DNA from: an uncultured Lachnospiraceae bacterium
GTDB taxonomy: Bacteria; Bacillota; Clostridia; Lachnospirales; Lachnospiraceae
Length of the DNA stretch: 64,000 nt
Reading direction: 5' to 3'
Assembly: GCA_947626745.1 (NCBI GenBank)
Contig: CANQTF010000001.1
Location: 248,001 to 312,000, forward strand
Both the position numbers and the translations under genes were made by a program. The notes beneath the pieces are model-generated. The model was not told the DNA's origin. It made no database searches and saw nothing but the letters and a program-made list of their open reading frames with translations. Positions 26,513 through 36,420 of this stretch are shown one piece after another (within the stretch, counting starts at the first letter, position 1; the number at the start of each line of letters is the position of its first letter).

Positions 26513-27910
26513 TCACGACCGTCCGGAACTGCGGTGTCTGCGCCTTCTGCGCCTTCTGCGCCTTCTGCCCCACAGGATCAGGATCATGGAGACCGCCATG
26601 CCGAGCACAAGCAGCGCACACACAAGGCAGACGCCCAGAAAATAGGCGAACGAAACAGTCTGCTCTTCGTTTTCGTCCTGAGCGACCTCGCGGAGCACGG
26701 CCTCCCGCTGCCGCTTCGTCTGATTGCCCAAGGCGGCATCGGCAGGGATATCTCCCTGCGTCACATCGTCTGAGGCGCTCTCCTGCGCCTCCTTCAGGGC
26801 CAGCTCCGCCGCAAGCTCCTCGGCCGTCTTATAGTCCATAGAGGGCAGGGAGACCATGTTGCTGGTCGTGTACAGATCATAGCCGTTGTATGCGTTGACC
26901 ATGATCTGCGGCACGATATGCGGCGGCACCTGCATGGTAAACCGGAACGTATCCGCCTCCCGATCCGGCCACTTCTGCAGCGCCGAGAAAGTTTCGCCGT
27001 TATCATAGCTGTAGGTATAGTACAGCATACCGCTGTCATAGTCCGCGGCGGACACTTCCACCGTCACTTCCCCGTTCTGCATATTCTGTTCGGTCACGTC
27101 GATCATACACACATCCGGCTCGGTTTGGTCCGGTCTCATGACGCCGGACGGCACAGGGACGGATACCGTCTCATAATCGCTGTAATCGACGCCGAGCGCT
27201 TCCGAGCGCAGCCCGAAATACTTGGCGGCCGCCGTCGCGTCCAGACGGCCGAACGCTTTCAGCTTCTCGTCATGGTCATAGAAAGGCTGATCGTTCGCCT
27301 GATCGAGATGACAGTGCTCTATGAGCACACAGGGCAGACCTCTCTCCACAGAATGATTGATGATGCCGTAGTAATCGCTCCCTCTGTCATTGAGCCGCGT
27401 CTTGATCCCTCTCGAGTACAGCCCCAGCTCCTGCAGCATATCTATCTCTATACTTGCAAAACCGTATCCCTTGCTGTAATATTCCCCGAAGGCCGACACC
27501 CAGCACTCCGCGCCGAACAGGGTGTGTTCGCCCGACATATTGAAATGCAGACAGAACATGAAGTCTGCGCCAACGCTCTCGGCGTATGCGCAGCGTTCGT
27601 CCAAGGACAGTTCTTCGTCTCCTGTCCTTGTCATATAGACGGTGACGCCCTCATATTTCTCCAGCTCCTCTTTCATGGCCTTCGCCACGACCAGCGTCAT
27701 TTCCTTCTCGGTATAATCCTCATACTCTCCGCCCAGATTCTCGCCGCCGTGTCCGGGATCGATCACCACCACGACCGGATCCCCCTGCGGCGTCTGCTCC
27801 TGCGCGCAAACGGGAACTGCCCGCAGCACGGCCGCAAGCCACGCCGCGCACAGCACGGCCGCCGCCGTTATGCCGTATCGTTCCCTTTTGCAGTGTTTCC
27901 TTCCTCTCAC
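26513..27910 (-). CDS. N-acetylmuramoyl-L-alanine amidase, membrane-anchored, with poly-Arg tail
   Basis: A 465-aa cell-wall amidase. A signal peptide (about residues 13-36) precedes an Amidase_3 domain with zinc ligands in IDPGHGG, the Glu near YTEKEM, FCLHFN and the catalytic IEHCHLD region. A beta-rich region follows, then one transmembrane helix (FLGVCLVCALLVLGMAVSMIL) and a cytoplasmic tail with ten Arg. Start is GTG 27910 with GGGTGG just upstream. The tail is made by a 9-bp tandem repeat. It likely cleaves peptidoglycan from the outer membrane face. Confidence 0.85.
   Translation of the reverse strand: MRGRKHCKRERYGITAAAVLCAAWLAAVLRAVPVCAQEQTPQGDPVVVVIDPGHGGENLGGEYEDYTEKEMTLVVAKAMKEELEKYEGVTVYMTRTGDEELSLDERCAYAESVGADFMFCLHFNMSGEHTLFGAECWVSAFGEYYSKGYGFASIEIDMLQELGLYSRGIKTRLNDRGSDYYGIINHSVERGLPCVLIEHCHLDQANDQPFYDHDEKLKAFGRLDATAAAKYFGLRSEALGVDYSDYETVSVPVPSGVMRPDQTEPDVCMIDVTEQNMQNGEVTVEVSAADYDSGMLYYTYSYDNGETFSALQKWPDREADTFRFTMQVPPHIVPQIMVNAYNGYDLYTTSNMVSLPSMDYKTAEELAAELALKEAQESASDDVTQGDIPADAALGNQTKRQREAVLREVAQDENEEQTVSFAYFLGVCLVCALLVLGMAVSMILILWGRRRRRRRRRRHRSSGRS
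26537..26568. repeat. 9-bp tandem repeat coding for arginines
   Basis: Three exact copies of TCTGCGCCT (26537-26563) plus a partial fourth. On the coding strand each reads AGGCGCAGA, three Arg codons. Slippage would change the poly-Arg tail by three residues at a time without breaking the frame. Confidence 0.85.
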
Positions 27911-27998
27911 AGATCCACCCCATAAAGCAGCCGGCCGTCCTTATACACTGTCCGGCCGTATCCTGCCCTCTGCCGCGTTTTCCCGGCATTTGACCGAA

Positions 27999-28027
27999 AC
28001 AAGCCGGTTTCTTGAAAACCGGCTTGT
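27999..28027 (-). terminator. strong hairpin downstream of the coiled-coil gene
   Basis: A perfect 12-bp stem, ACAAGCCGGTTT/AAACCGGCTTGT, with a 5-nt loop. It lies about 80 nt after the stop of the gene at 28111. It has only three T after it on the minus strand, so it is a poor classical terminator or an mRNA end-stabiliser. Confidence 0.5.
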
Positions 28028-28110
28028 GATCCATACTCTTAGCTATTTTCCCATTTGTGTCGCAGAAAAACAAATACCGCTATGCGTTCCCTGTCTTCCT
28101 CCGTATCTAT

Positions 28111-28713
28111 CTACATCAGATCCAGTTCCGCGGGTTCCCCGTCGCCTTCCGCTTCTTTGAGCATCTGCTCCACCTGCGCGGGTCGAAGCTCCGCACGGTT
28201 TGCCTTGACCGTCTCATTGTAGCCGTTGATCGTATTGTAGAAGCTCTCATAATGCTCTTTCGTGGTCGCCAGCGTCGCCGTCATGGCGCTCTCCAGATTC
28301 GCCAGCATATCGTCCAGATACTGCATCGCCGAAGTTCTGACGCCGTTGGCTTCCGCCGTGGCCGTATTGAGGATCTCCTGCGCCTGCTGCGTCGCCATCC
28401 TGACCACTTCATTCGCCTGTGCATACGCCTGCTGCATGATCTCGTGCTCGTTGATCAGCTCTGTCGTCTGCGCCGTCGCGTCCTTGATGAGCGCCTCCGC
28501 CTTGGCGCGCGCATCGTTCAGGATCGCCTCCTTGTTGGTGATGATCTTCTGGTAGCGCTTGATCTCGTCCGGCGTTTTCATGCGGAGTTCACGCAAAAGC
28601 TCGTCGATCTCTTCCTTGTTGACGATAATGTTCGTCTTGGACAGCGGCTGATACTTGCAGCCGTCAATATAGTCTTCAATCTCGTCGATCAGTTGTTCGA
28701 TTCTACTGCTCAT
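28111..28713 (-). CDS. hypothetical coiled-coil protein, DivIVA/ATPase subunit H-like
   Basis: A 200-aa, highly helical protein. Residues 60-160 form a long coiled coil of Ala/Glu/Gln repeats (ARAKAEALIKDATAQTTELI), as seen in proteins loosely labelled V-type ATPase subunit H or DivIVA-like. ATG 28713 follows GGAGTAGAG. It sits directly behind coaD, 8 nt after it, an arrangement also common in Lachnospiraceae. Function not assigned. Confidence 0.72.
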   Translation of the reverse strand: MSSRIEQLIDEIEDYIDGCKYQPLSKTNIIVNKEEIDELLRELRMKTPDEIKRYQKIITNKEAILNDARAKAEALIKDATAQTTELINEHEIMQQAYAQANEVVRMATQQAQEILNTATAEANGVRTSAMQYLDDMLANLESAMTATLATTKEHYESFYNTINGYNETVKANRAELRPAQVEQMLKEAEGDGEPAELDLM

Positions 28714-28721
28714 CTCTACTC

Positions 28722-29210
28722 CTATCTGCCATATCCGTATTTTTCATAGATCGATCTTGCCACAAATTCCGGTACGCACTGCGAGATATCTCCGTTGAAG
28801 CTGGCGATCTCCTTTACCGTGGAAGAACTCAGGTACGCATATTCCAGACTGGTCGTCAGGAACATCGTGTCAAGCTCTCCGTTTGAAAACTTTCTGTTGG
28901 TCTGCGCGATCTGCAGTTCATACTCAAAATCCGTAATGGCGCGAAGTCCCCTGATCGCCACATGTATATCCTGCTCTCTGGCATAATCGATCAACAGACC
29001 GCTGAAAGAATCTATCCTGACATTGGGCAGATCCTTCACGGCCTCCTCTAACATCTTAACACGTTCTTCCACAGAAAACAATGGAGTCTTTATTTTATTA
29101 TTCAATACGCTGACCGTCAATTCGTCAAAAATCTCCGCCGCACGCCTGATGATATCCAGATGACCGTACGTCACCGGATCAAAGCTGCCCGGATAGATCG
29201 CCGCTTTCAT
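28722..29210 (-). CDS. coaD: phosphopantetheine adenylyltransferase
   Basis: A 162-aa CoaD, normal length, making dephospho-CoA from phosphopantetheine and ATP. Motifs: [17 protein letters not shown] at the start and the C-terminal [11 protein letters not shown] segment with the ISST-type loop. It has its own consensus promoter upstream and precedes the coiled-coil gene. Confidence 0.96.
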   Translation of the reverse strand: MKAAIYPGSFDPVTYGHLDIIRRAAEIFDELTVSVLNNKIKTPLFSVEERVKMLEEAVKDLPNVRIDSFSGLLIDYAREQDIHVAIRGLRAITDFEYELQIAQTNRKFSNGELDTMFLTTSLEYAYLSSSTVKEIASFNGDISQCVPEFVARSIYEKYGYGR

Positions 29211-29253
29211 ATATGACAGATTACCCTTCCCTCATGCAAATGTTGTTTTTAAC

Positions 29254-29282
29254 ATCATAAATCACTTTTCACAAAATGTCAA
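29254..29282 (-). promoter_or_regulatory. promoter of coaD
   Basis: Minus strand: -35 TTGACA (29277-29282), 17 nt, -10 TATGAT (29254-29259). The -35 box overlaps a T6 run that follows the rsmD stop and a palindromic ACGGATCCGT (29295-29304). That run may be a weak rsmD terminator. Confidence 0.85.
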
Positions 29283-29308
29283 AAAAGACCGTCTACGGAT
29301 CCGTGCAG

Positions 29309-29863
29309 TCAGGATCCTTGTCTGCGGCAGAACACATGCTTGTTCGTCTTGTAACGTTTCTCTTTCTCCACCACGAAGCCGATCTCGGACAGATCCGAGA
29401 AATCCGTATCCAGAGACGCCTCTATGACGATCAGTGTGCGCCCCGTCACGTAGGCCGTATCCCGCAAAAGCCGAAGCGCCGCCTTCTCGTATCCGAGCCC
29501 GTAAGGCGGATCCATGAATATGATATCGGCCTCTTTCTCGTGAATGCTCTGCAAAGCCGCAAGCGCGTCCTGTCTGAGGACGGTCGCCCGCTCCGCAAGC
29601 CTCGTAAAGCGGAGGTTTTCTGTGATACAGGCGATCGCGTCCTTATTGTTCTCCGCGAAATAAGCGTGCCGCGCGCCGCGGCTCAACGCCTCGATGCCGA
29701 TACCGCCGCTGCCGCTGTACAGATCGATAAAGACCGCATCCGGCAGATAAGGCTGCAGCATATTAAAAAGAGTCTCCTTGATCCTGTCCGTAGTCGGCCT
29801 TGTATCCGTGCCTTCCGGCGTTTTCAGCCGCAGACTTCTCGCCGTTCCCGCTATGACTCTCAT
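29309..29863 (-). CDS. rsmD: 16S rRNA (guanine(966)-N(2))-methyltransferase RsmD
   Basis: A 184-aa methyltransferase. The SAM-binding motif is DLYSGSGGIGIEALSRGA and the catalytic motif is FMDPPYGLGYE (DPPY). It starts MRVIAGTARSLRL, as RsmD proteins do (RVIAGxxRGRxL). The start lies 4 nt after the topoisomerase stop. The rsmD-coaD neighbourhood is standard for Firmicutes. Confidence 0.94.
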   Translation of the reverse strand: MRVIAGTARSLRLKTPEGTDTRPTTDRIKETLFNMLQPYLPDAVFIDLYSGSGGIGIEALSRGARHAYFAENNKDAIACITENLRFTRLAERATVLRQDALAALQSIHEKEADIIFMDPPYGLGYEKAALRLLRDTAYVTGRTLIVIEASLDTDFSDLSEIGFVVEKEKRYKTNKHVFCRRQGS

Positions 29864-29867
29864 ACGA

Positions 29868-32105
29868 TCACACCCTCACCTTGACGCCCTTGCCGTCGCG
29901 CCGGCCCGATTTTAACTTGTTGAGCTCCAGTTGTCTGCCGCCGTACTCGATCGTCTGCTCTGCGGCGTTCTGCGTATAATATACGGCTTCCACGCTGTCC
30001 TTGGCGCCAAGCTTCATGCCGCGCACCCCGATCGCGCCCTTCTTTTTCTCGGGTATCTCCTCCACGGCAAAGCGCAGGAAATAGCCTTCGGCGGACTGCA
30101 GCACGATATTGCGCTGTTCTTTCAGCGTCACGACGCTCACCACCTCGTCGCCGTCCTGCAGCTTCGTCGCGGCGACCGTGCGCTTTGCGACGTCGAACTC
30201 TCCGCCGTCCACAACCTTGAGCATGGCCTGTTTCGTGACAAAGATCACACGGTAGAGATTTAAGTCGCTCTGGCTGGCCGCATAGACGATACTCTCCTTG
30301 GCGGAATCATAGTTGCTGATATTGTCCACGGGCACGCCCTTGTCGCGCAGCTTTCCCATCGGCACGTCCATCACCTTCAGGGTGTGGAGCTGACCCTTGT
30401 CCGTAAAAAGACATATCTTGCCCGTGTTTTTGCACGTGAACACATATTTGTTCTCGCTGTCCGCCGTCTCCTTGTTTCTCTCATAGGTGACGGTATCTAT
30501 CGTTCTGGCGTAGCCGAAGCGGTCCATCAGGAATACGATATCCGTCTCCTCTATCTTCTTCTCCACATAGACCGCCTCGCTCTGTGTGGTGATCTGCGTC
30601 CTTCTGGGACGCTTGTAAGCCTCTTTGATCTCGTCCAGTTCGTTGATGATCACCTGCGCCATAGAATCTTTTCTCGCGAGGATATCCTCGTAGCGGTAGA
30701 TGTTCGCCATCGTCTCCTCGTGCTCGTTGATCAGCGCCTCGATCTCCAGACCGATCAGCTTGTAGAGACGCATATCCAGTATCGCGTTCGCCTGTTTTTC
30801 CGTGAACATAAGCTGCGCCGCCATGATCTTGGATTCCTTGGATTTGAATTTGATGCCGTCGATCTTTCCTTCCACAAGGCACGCCTTCGCCATCGCCCGA
30901 TCCTTGGAACCGCGCAGGATCTCAATGATGAGATCTATGACGTTGCACGCCTTGATGAGACCCTCTTGGATCTCCTTGCGCTCCAGCTCCTTCTCCAGAA
31001 GATTGCTGTATTTGCGTGACGCCACCTCATACTGGAATGTAACGCACTCCTGTATGATCTGCTTTAATCCCATCGTCTCGGGTCTGCCGTCCACAATGGC
31101 AAGCATATTGACGCCGAACGTATCCTCCAGCCGGGTCTTCTTGTAGAGAAGATTCTTAAAATTCTCCACATCGGCGTCCTTGCGCAGCTCAATGACGATG
31201 CGGATCCCTTCCTTGGAGGACTGGTTGGTGATATCCACGATATCCTGCGTCTTCTTTGTCTCCGCCAGCGCCGCCACATCCGTCAAAAATTTGGCGATAT
31301 TGGCGCCGATCATCGTGTACGGGATCTCCGTGATCACCAGATTGGTCCTGCCGCCCTTCGCTTTCTCCACTTCCACCTTGCCGCGCAGCTTGATCTTGCC
31401 CGTGCCCGTCTCGTAGATCTCTGGCAGTTCGTCCTCGTTGATGACAATGCCGCCCGTAGGGAAATCGGGGCCCTTCACATAGCGCATCAGCTCTCTCGTG
31501 GAGATATTTTCATCTAACATATACGCCTTAGTGGCCTCTATCACCTCCGCCAGATTGTGGGGCGGCGTGCTGGTGGCCATGCCGACCGCGATGCCTTCCG
31601 AACCGTTGATCAGCAGATTGGGGATCTTTACCGGCAGCACACTGGGTTCCCGCTCCGTCTCATCGAAATTCGGCACGAAATCCACCACGTCCTTATCCAA
31701 ATCCGCGAGAAACGCCTCCTGCGTGATCTGCGCCAGCCGCGCTTCCGTGTAACGCATGGCCGCCGCGCCGTCCCCCTCGATATTGCCGAAATTGCCGTGC
31801 CCGTCGATCAGCGGCAGTCCCTTCTTGAAATCCTGCGTCATGACAACAAGCGCCTCGTAGATAGAGCTGTCTCCGTGGGGATGATATTTACCCATCGTAT
31901 CGCCCACGATACGCGCCGATTTGCGGTACGGCCTGTCATAGCGTATGCCAAGCTCATGCATATCGTAGAGCGTTCTGCGCTGCACGGGCTTGAGTCCGTC
32001 GCGCACGTCCGGCAGCGCTCTCGCGATGATGACGCTCATGGCATAGTCTATAAAAGATTTCTGCATGATGTCAGAGTATTCGGTCTTGATGATCCTGTCG
32101 TCCAT
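29868..32105 (-). CDS. parC: type II topoisomerase (topoisomerase IV/gyrase-like) subunit A
   Basis: A 745-aa DNA-cleaving subunit. The catalytic Tyr is in AMRYTEARL. The quinolone-determining region reads [13 protein letters not shown], the usual sensitive form with Ser and Glu. The C-terminal beta-pinwheel has no standard GyrA box (QRRGGxG); the nearest segments are [10 protein letters not shown] and [10 protein letters not shown]. Together with the location away from dnaA genes this favours a topoisomerase IV-type paralogue. It follows the B subunit by 42 nt. Confidence 0.88.
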   Translation of the reverse strand: MDDRIIKTEYSDIMQKSFIDYAMSVIIARALPDVRDGLKPVQRRTLYDMHELGIRYDRPYRKSARIVGDTMGKYHPHGDSSIYEALVVMTQDFKKGLPLIDGHGNFGNIEGDGAAAMRYTEARLAQITQEAFLADLDKDVVDFVPNFDETEREPSVLPVKIPNLLINGSEGIAVGMATSTPPHNLAEVIEATKAYMLDENISTRELMRYVKGPDFPTGGIVINEDELPEIYETGTGKIKLRGKVEVEKAKGGRTNLVITEIPYTMIGANIAKFLTDVAALAETKKTQDIVDITNQSSKEGIRIVIELRKDADVENFKNLLYKKTRLEDTFGVNMLAIVDGRPETMGLKQIIQECVTFQYEVASRKYSNLLEKELERKEIQEGLIKACNVIDLIIEILRGSKDRAMAKACLVEGKIDGIKFKSKESKIMAAQLMFTEKQANAILDMRLYKLIGLEIEALINEHEETMANIYRYEDILARKDSMAQVIINELDEIKEAYKRPRRTQITTQSEAVYVEKKIEETDIVFLMDRFGYARTIDTVTYERNKETADSENKYVFTCKNTGKICLFTDKGQLHTLKVMDVPMGKLRDKGVPVDNISNYDSAKESIVYAASQSDLNLYRVIFVTKQAMLKVVDGGEFDVAKRTVAATKLQDGDEVVSVVTLKEQRNIVLQSAEGYFLRFAVEEIPEKKKGAIGVRGMKLGAKDSVEAVYYTQNAAEQTIEYGGRQLELNKLKSGRRDGKGVKVRV

Positions 32106-32147
32106 GAATATTGCTCCTTCCGGTCCTTTTCGCGGTCCTGCCTCTCA

Positions 32148-34079
32148 TCAGATATCCAGTTCGGCTTCCAGCGCATTCTTGTAGATAAAAGTCTTCCGCG
32201 GCGAGACGTCCGTGCCCATCAAAAGTTCCGTCACCTCGCTGGCCATACGGGCGTCCTCGATCTCTACCAGTTTGAGAAGCCTTGTCTCCGGGTCCAGCGT
32301 CGTCTCCCACAGCTGCTGTGCGTCCATCTCGCCGAGACCCTTGTATCTCTGCAGGGTAAAGGGGCCCTTGTGCTTCTTGCGGTATCGCTCCAGCGCCTTG
32401 TCGTCGTAGAGGTACTCCTCCTCGCCTTTGCTCGGCATCGCCTTGTAGAGCGGCGGCATCGCTATATAAATGTGTCCCTCGTAGATCAGCTCCGGCATAA
32501 AGCGGTAAAACAGCGTCAGGAGCAGATTGGAGATGTGCGCGCCGTCCACATCCGCATCCGCCATGATGATGATCTTGTCGTAGCGCAGCTTGCTGATGTC
32601 GAAATCGTTTCCGTAGCCTTCCGAAAATCCGCAGCCGAAGGCGTTGATCATCGTTTTAATCTCCGCGTTCGCAAGGATCTTGTCTATGCTCGCCTTCTCC
32701 ACGTTCAAGATCTTGCCCCGGATCGGCAGGATCGCCTGATACATGCGGTTGCGCGCCATTTTCGCGCTGCCGCCCGCGGAATCGCCCTCCACGATAAAGA
32801 TCTCGCATTTGGAGGCGTCCTTCGACTCACAGTTCGCCAGCTTACCGTTGGAATCGAAGGAAAACTTCTGCTTGGTGAGCATATTGGTCTTCGCCTTCTC
32901 CTCCGTCTTGCGGATCTTCGCCGCTTTCTCCGCACAGCCGATGATGCTCTTTAACGTGTCAAGATTGCGGTCAAAGTATCTGACGATCTCATCGCCCGTA
33001 ACCTTGCTGACGATCTTCGCGGCGTCCTGATTGTCCAGCTTGGTCTTGGTCTGTCCCTCGAAGCGCGGATCGGGATGCTTGATAGAAACCACCGCCGTCA
33101 TGCCGTTCCGGACATCCGCGCCGGTGAAATTGACGTCCTTCTCTTTCAGGATATTCAGGCCGCGGGCGTACGTGTTGATCACGTTGGTGAACATCGTCTT
33201 GAATCCCGTCAGATGCGTGCCGCCCTCGGCGTTGTATATATTATTGCAGAAACCGAGCACATTTTCATGGAACTCGTTCACATACTGAAAAGCGACCTCC
33301 ACCGTGATCCCCTCGGATTCGCCCTTGTAGTAGATCACATCGTGTATCGTTTCCTTGGATTTGTTCATATCCTTGATAAAGCCTATGATACCCTCCGGCT
33401 CGTGATACTCTATGTGCTCAATCTCCCCGCCGCGCTTATCCTCGTAGATGATCGTCAGCTCCGGATTCAGGTAGGCAGTCTCATGCAGCCGGCTCTTGAC
33501 CTCGTCCTCCTTGAATCTCGTGCGGTCGAAGATCGTATCGTCCGGCAGGAAATTGATAGTCGTTCCCGTCTCCTTCGTCTTGCCGACAACGGGGAGAAGC
33601 CCCTTCTCCAGCTCCAGTGTGGGAATGCCCCTCTCGTAATGATCCTCGTAGATGAAGCCGCCGGTCTTAACGGTCACATGCATACGCGCGGACAGGGCAT
33701 TCACCACGGAAGAACCGACGCCGTGCAGACCGCCGCTGGTCTTATATGCCTCGTTGTCAAATTTACCGCCCGCATGCAGGGTGGTGAAGACGAGTCTCTC
33801 GGCGCTGATCCCTTTCTCGTGCATACCTACGGGAATACCGCGCCCGTTGTCCGACACCGTCGCGGAGCCGTCCGCTTCCAGCGTCACCCATATCGTGGAG
33901 CAATATCCGGCAAGATGCTCGTCCACGGCATTGTCCATGATCTCGTAGATCAGATGATTCAGGCCCTTCGTGGAGACGCTGCCGATATACATGCCCGGCC
34001 TTACGCGGACCGCTTCAAGCCCTTCCAAAACGGTGATGCTTGACGCGTCATAGTTGTTTGCTGCATTTGTTTTTGCCAT
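32148..34079 (-). CDS. parE: type II topoisomerase (topoisomerase IV/gyrase-like) subunit B
   Basis: A 643-aa ATPase subunit. The GHKL ATPase motifs are EIMDNAVDEHLAG, DNGRGIPVG and GGLHGVGSSVVNALS. The Toprim domain shows EGDSAGGSA and DADVDGAHI. It pairs with the A subunit immediately downstream. The call as ParE rather than GyrB is an inference from the partner and from the lack of recF/dnaA neighbours. Confidence 0.9.
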   Translation of the reverse strand: MAKTNAANNYDASSITVLEGLEAVRVRPGMYIGSVSTKGLNHLIYEIMDNAVDEHLAGYCSTIWVTLEADGSATVSDNGRGIPVGMHEKGISAERLVFTTLHAGGKFDNEAYKTSGGLHGVGSSVVNALSARMHVTVKTGGFIYEDHYERGIPTLELEKGLLPVVGKTKETGTTINFLPDDTIFDRTRFKEDEVKSRLHETAYLNPELTIIYEDKRGGEIEHIEYHEPEGIIGFIKDMNKSKETIHDVIYYKGESEGITVEVAFQYVNEFHENVLGFCNNIYNAEGGTHLTGFKTMFTNVINTYARGLNILKEKDVNFTGADVRNGMTAVVSIKHPDPRFEGQTKTKLDNQDAAKIVSKVTGDEIVRYFDRNLDTLKSIIGCAEKAAKIRKTEEKAKTNMLTKQKFSFDSNGKLANCESKDASKCEIFIVEGDSAGGSAKMARNRMYQAILPIRGKILNVEKASIDKILANAEIKTMINAFGCGFSEGYGNDFDISKLRYDKIIIMADADVDGAHISNLLLTLFYRFMPELIYEGHIYIAMPPLYKAMPSKGEEEYLYDDKALERYRKKHKGPFTLQRYKGLGEMDAQQLWETTLDPETRLLKLVEIEDARMASEVTELLMGTDVSPRKTFIYKNALEAELDI

Positions 34080-34130
34080 ATGGTCTACCTCTGCTTATCT
34101 ACTTCTTGTGCCGCTTATTTCTCTCGGCGG

Positions 34131-36326
34131 TCAGATATATTCTATCAGCTCCTCCGGCAGATAGGTGCGAAGCATCTCCTCTAACTGCGCGGAGTCGATC
34201 GGTTTGGACAAATAATCCGAAAAGCCTTCTTTCAGGTATTCTTCCTTTGCGCCCACGATCGCATTGGCGGTCAGCGCAATCACGACAGGCTTGTTCTGTA
34301 TGTACTCTTCCATCTGCTGCATATTGTGAAGCGTCTCGATGCCGTCCATTTCGGGCATCATGTGATCTAACAGAATGATATCATAGTGCTTTGCCTTCAC
34401 CTTATCCAGACATTCCTGCCCGCTCAGGGCGGAATCGAACTGCACCTTCAGGCGTTTCAGAAGCCCTTTCACGACCGTGATGTTCACGCGCGTGTCGTCC
34501 ACCGCAAGGATCTGCGCCCTCGGCGCGACATAAGCCCTGTGCGTCTGCGCATCCGGCAGCTCCACATCATCTGCGGCCGTCTTGTAATCGCCAAGGACCT
34601 CGTCGCCCGCCACCTTCTGCGGAATGACAAAGGAGAAGGTGCTTCCCTTGCCGTAGATGCTCTCCACCGTCAGATTGCCGCCCATCATCTCGAGAAGCCG
34701 CTTCGTGATGCTTAAGCCCAGCCCCGTGCCCTCGATCGTCTTGTTCTTACGCATATCCAAACGCGTGAACGGATCGAACAGCAGATACAGATCGTCCTCT
34801 TTGATGCCGATCCCCGTGTCGGACACCGATACCCACAGATTGATCGAGTCGTCGTCATTCTTCACATAATCCACCTGCATGGTGACGGAACCCTCGTGCG
34901 TATATTTGACCGAATTAGTCAACAAGTTGACGATACACTGTTTGATACGCTTCTCGTCGCCGTGCAGGAATTTCGGCATACCGGCGTCAGTCACGATCTT
35001 AAAGTTAAGACTTTTTTCCTCCGCGCGCAGCGAGATCATATTTTCGATATCCAAGAGCAGATTCCCCATATTGTAATCCGCTTCCGTCAATTCCATCTTG
35101 CTGGATTCGATCTTGGACAGATCCAGGATATCGTTGATAATGGACAGTAACACCTTGCTTGCGCTGTAGATGTTCATCGCGTATTCCCTGACGCTGCCGA
35201 ACGCCGTCTCCCGCAGGATCATCTCGTTCATGCCCATGATCGCGTTGATCGGCGTCCTGATCTCGTGGGACATGCGCGCAAGGAAAGAACTTTTCGCCTC
35301 GTTGGCGCGCTCCGCCTCCTCCTTCAGCTCGATCAGCTGCTTCGTATACAGATAATTGTCCGTCGTGTCGGTAATGCGGTACAGGACGCCGGCCTTGCGC
35401 TTTTTGTCATCAAAGATCTCACTCTGCTGCCACTCGTAGAAACGCTCCTGTATGATAAAGCCGTCCGCATGCGTGTCCATAAAGTGGAACACCTGCTCAT
35501 CGACAGCCTCCTTATCCTTCCAGTCCATATCCGGAAAGATCGTGCCGGCCTCATGATTGACATAGATCAGCGCCCCCAGCTCGTCAACCACGAGGATCCC
35601 CTCCTTGATGTCGTCGAGCACCCTGTCCTTGGCACGGTTCACCGCATCGAACAGCCGGTAGCGGTACATGACAAACACAAGGAAGCACTCGGTGATCAGC
35701 ATGGAGAGCGGATACGAGTCGTAATGGCCGAACATGCCAGCCATCCGCAGCAGCCACATCATGATCGGCACGGTGGAGGCGATGAGGATAAAGAGCAGCT
35801 CCGGCCGTTTTTCCCCTTTGTGCTCCAGCACGGACTGCACCATGATCAGCGCGATTAAAAGCCCCATCACCGTGACGGACACGGTCCACCAGCGATAGAA
35901 GATGCCCGGTTCAAAAACCAACAGCTTGAGGCCGTCCTCCACGGCATAGCCCATGCTCTTGTAGTACAGCGTGTGATGCTCCATCGTAAAGATCAGAAAC
36001 AGGATAAAGATATTGTTGACCGCATAGAAAGCCTTGATAAAGCGGATCACCTTCCCGTGCTGATGATTGCTGTACAGACAGGTGAAGTAGAGAAAGCTGA
36101 GCAGCCCCATCGCCGTGCCCACATACTCCATTTTGACCGCCAGGCGGATAGTCTCCAGACTTTGGCTCTGCAGCTCAAAAAAATATCCGGACACGTCCAA
36201 AAAAGTAAACACCGTGCCCGCAAACAAGATCTTCTGCTGTTCCGATGGCTTTGCCCGATACACAAGAAGTATCAGGATAAATGCGACGACCGTTCCCACG
36301 CCGTGCAGTACGACCATTGCGTTCAT
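34131..36326 (-). CDS. hybrid sensor histidine kinase/response regulator
   Basis: A 731-aa protein. The N-terminal third has about seven transmembrane helices of the 7TM kinase-sensor type, then a PAS-like region (about residues 225-340). A HisKA helix follows with phospho-acceptor SHEIRTPINAIMG, an ATPase domain with N box NLLTNSVKYT and G boxes DTGIGIKEDD and GTGLGLSI, and a receiver domain with Asp in LLDHMMPEMDG. The input signal is unknown and no HPt partner is adjacent. It precedes parE by 51 nt. Confidence 0.92.
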   Translation of the reverse strand: MNAMVVLHGVGTVVAFILILLVYRAKPSEQQKILFAGTVFTFLDVSGYFFELQSQSLETIRLAVKMEYVGTAMGLLSFLYFTCLYSNHQHGKVIRFIKAFYAVNNIFILFLIFTMEHHTLYYKSMGYAVEDGLKLLVFEPGIFYRWWTVSVTVMGLLIALIMVQSVLEHKGEKRPELLFILIASTVPIMMWLLRMAGMFGHYDSYPLSMLITECFLVFVMYRYRLFDAVNRAKDRVLDDIKEGILVVDELGALIYVNHEAGTIFPDMDWKDKEAVDEQVFHFMDTHADGFIIQERFYEWQQSEIFDDKKRKAGVLYRITDTTDNYLYTKQLIELKEEAERANEAKSSFLARMSHEIRTPINAIMGMNEMILRETAFGSVREYAMNIYSASKVLLSIINDILDLSKIESSKMELTEADYNMGNLLLDIENMISLRAEEKSLNFKIVTDAGMPKFLHGDEKRIKQCIVNLLTNSVKYTHEGSVTMQVDYVKNDDDSINLWVSVSDTGIGIKEDDLYLLFDPFTRLDMRKNKTIEGTGLGLSITKRLLEMMGGNLTVESIYGKGSTFSFVIPQKVAGDEVLGDYKTAADDVELPDAQTHRAYVAPRAQILAVDDTRVNITVVKGLLKRLKVQFDSALSGQECLDKVKAKHYDIILLDHMMPEMDGIETLHNMQQMEEYIQNKPVVIALTANAIVGAKEEYLKEGFSDYLSKPIDSAQLEEMLRTYLPEELIEYI

Positions 36327-36372
36327 GTCATGACCTCTTACGAATGTTTCCTGTAATTTTCCTAACTAAATC

Positions 36373-36401
36373 ATTATATCGAACAAACCGCACCGAGACA
36401 A
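36373..36401 (-). promoter_or_regulatory. promoter of the hybrid kinase gene
   Basis: Minus strand: -35 TTGTCT (36396-36401), 17 nt, -10 TATAAT (36373-36378), about 46 nt before ATG 36326. Confidence 0.75.
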
Positions 36402-36420
36402 GTTTAAATTGCAGACAGCC

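Noticed and set aside
26537..26568. CRISPR-like repeats
   Set aside because: The units are 9 bp with no spacers and code in phase for arginine; this is a coding tandem repeat.
34131..36326. Hybrid kinase and parE/parC as one functional operon
   Set aside because: Only a 51-nt gap without a terminator joins them; this shows possible cotranscription, not shared function, so it was not raised as a finding.
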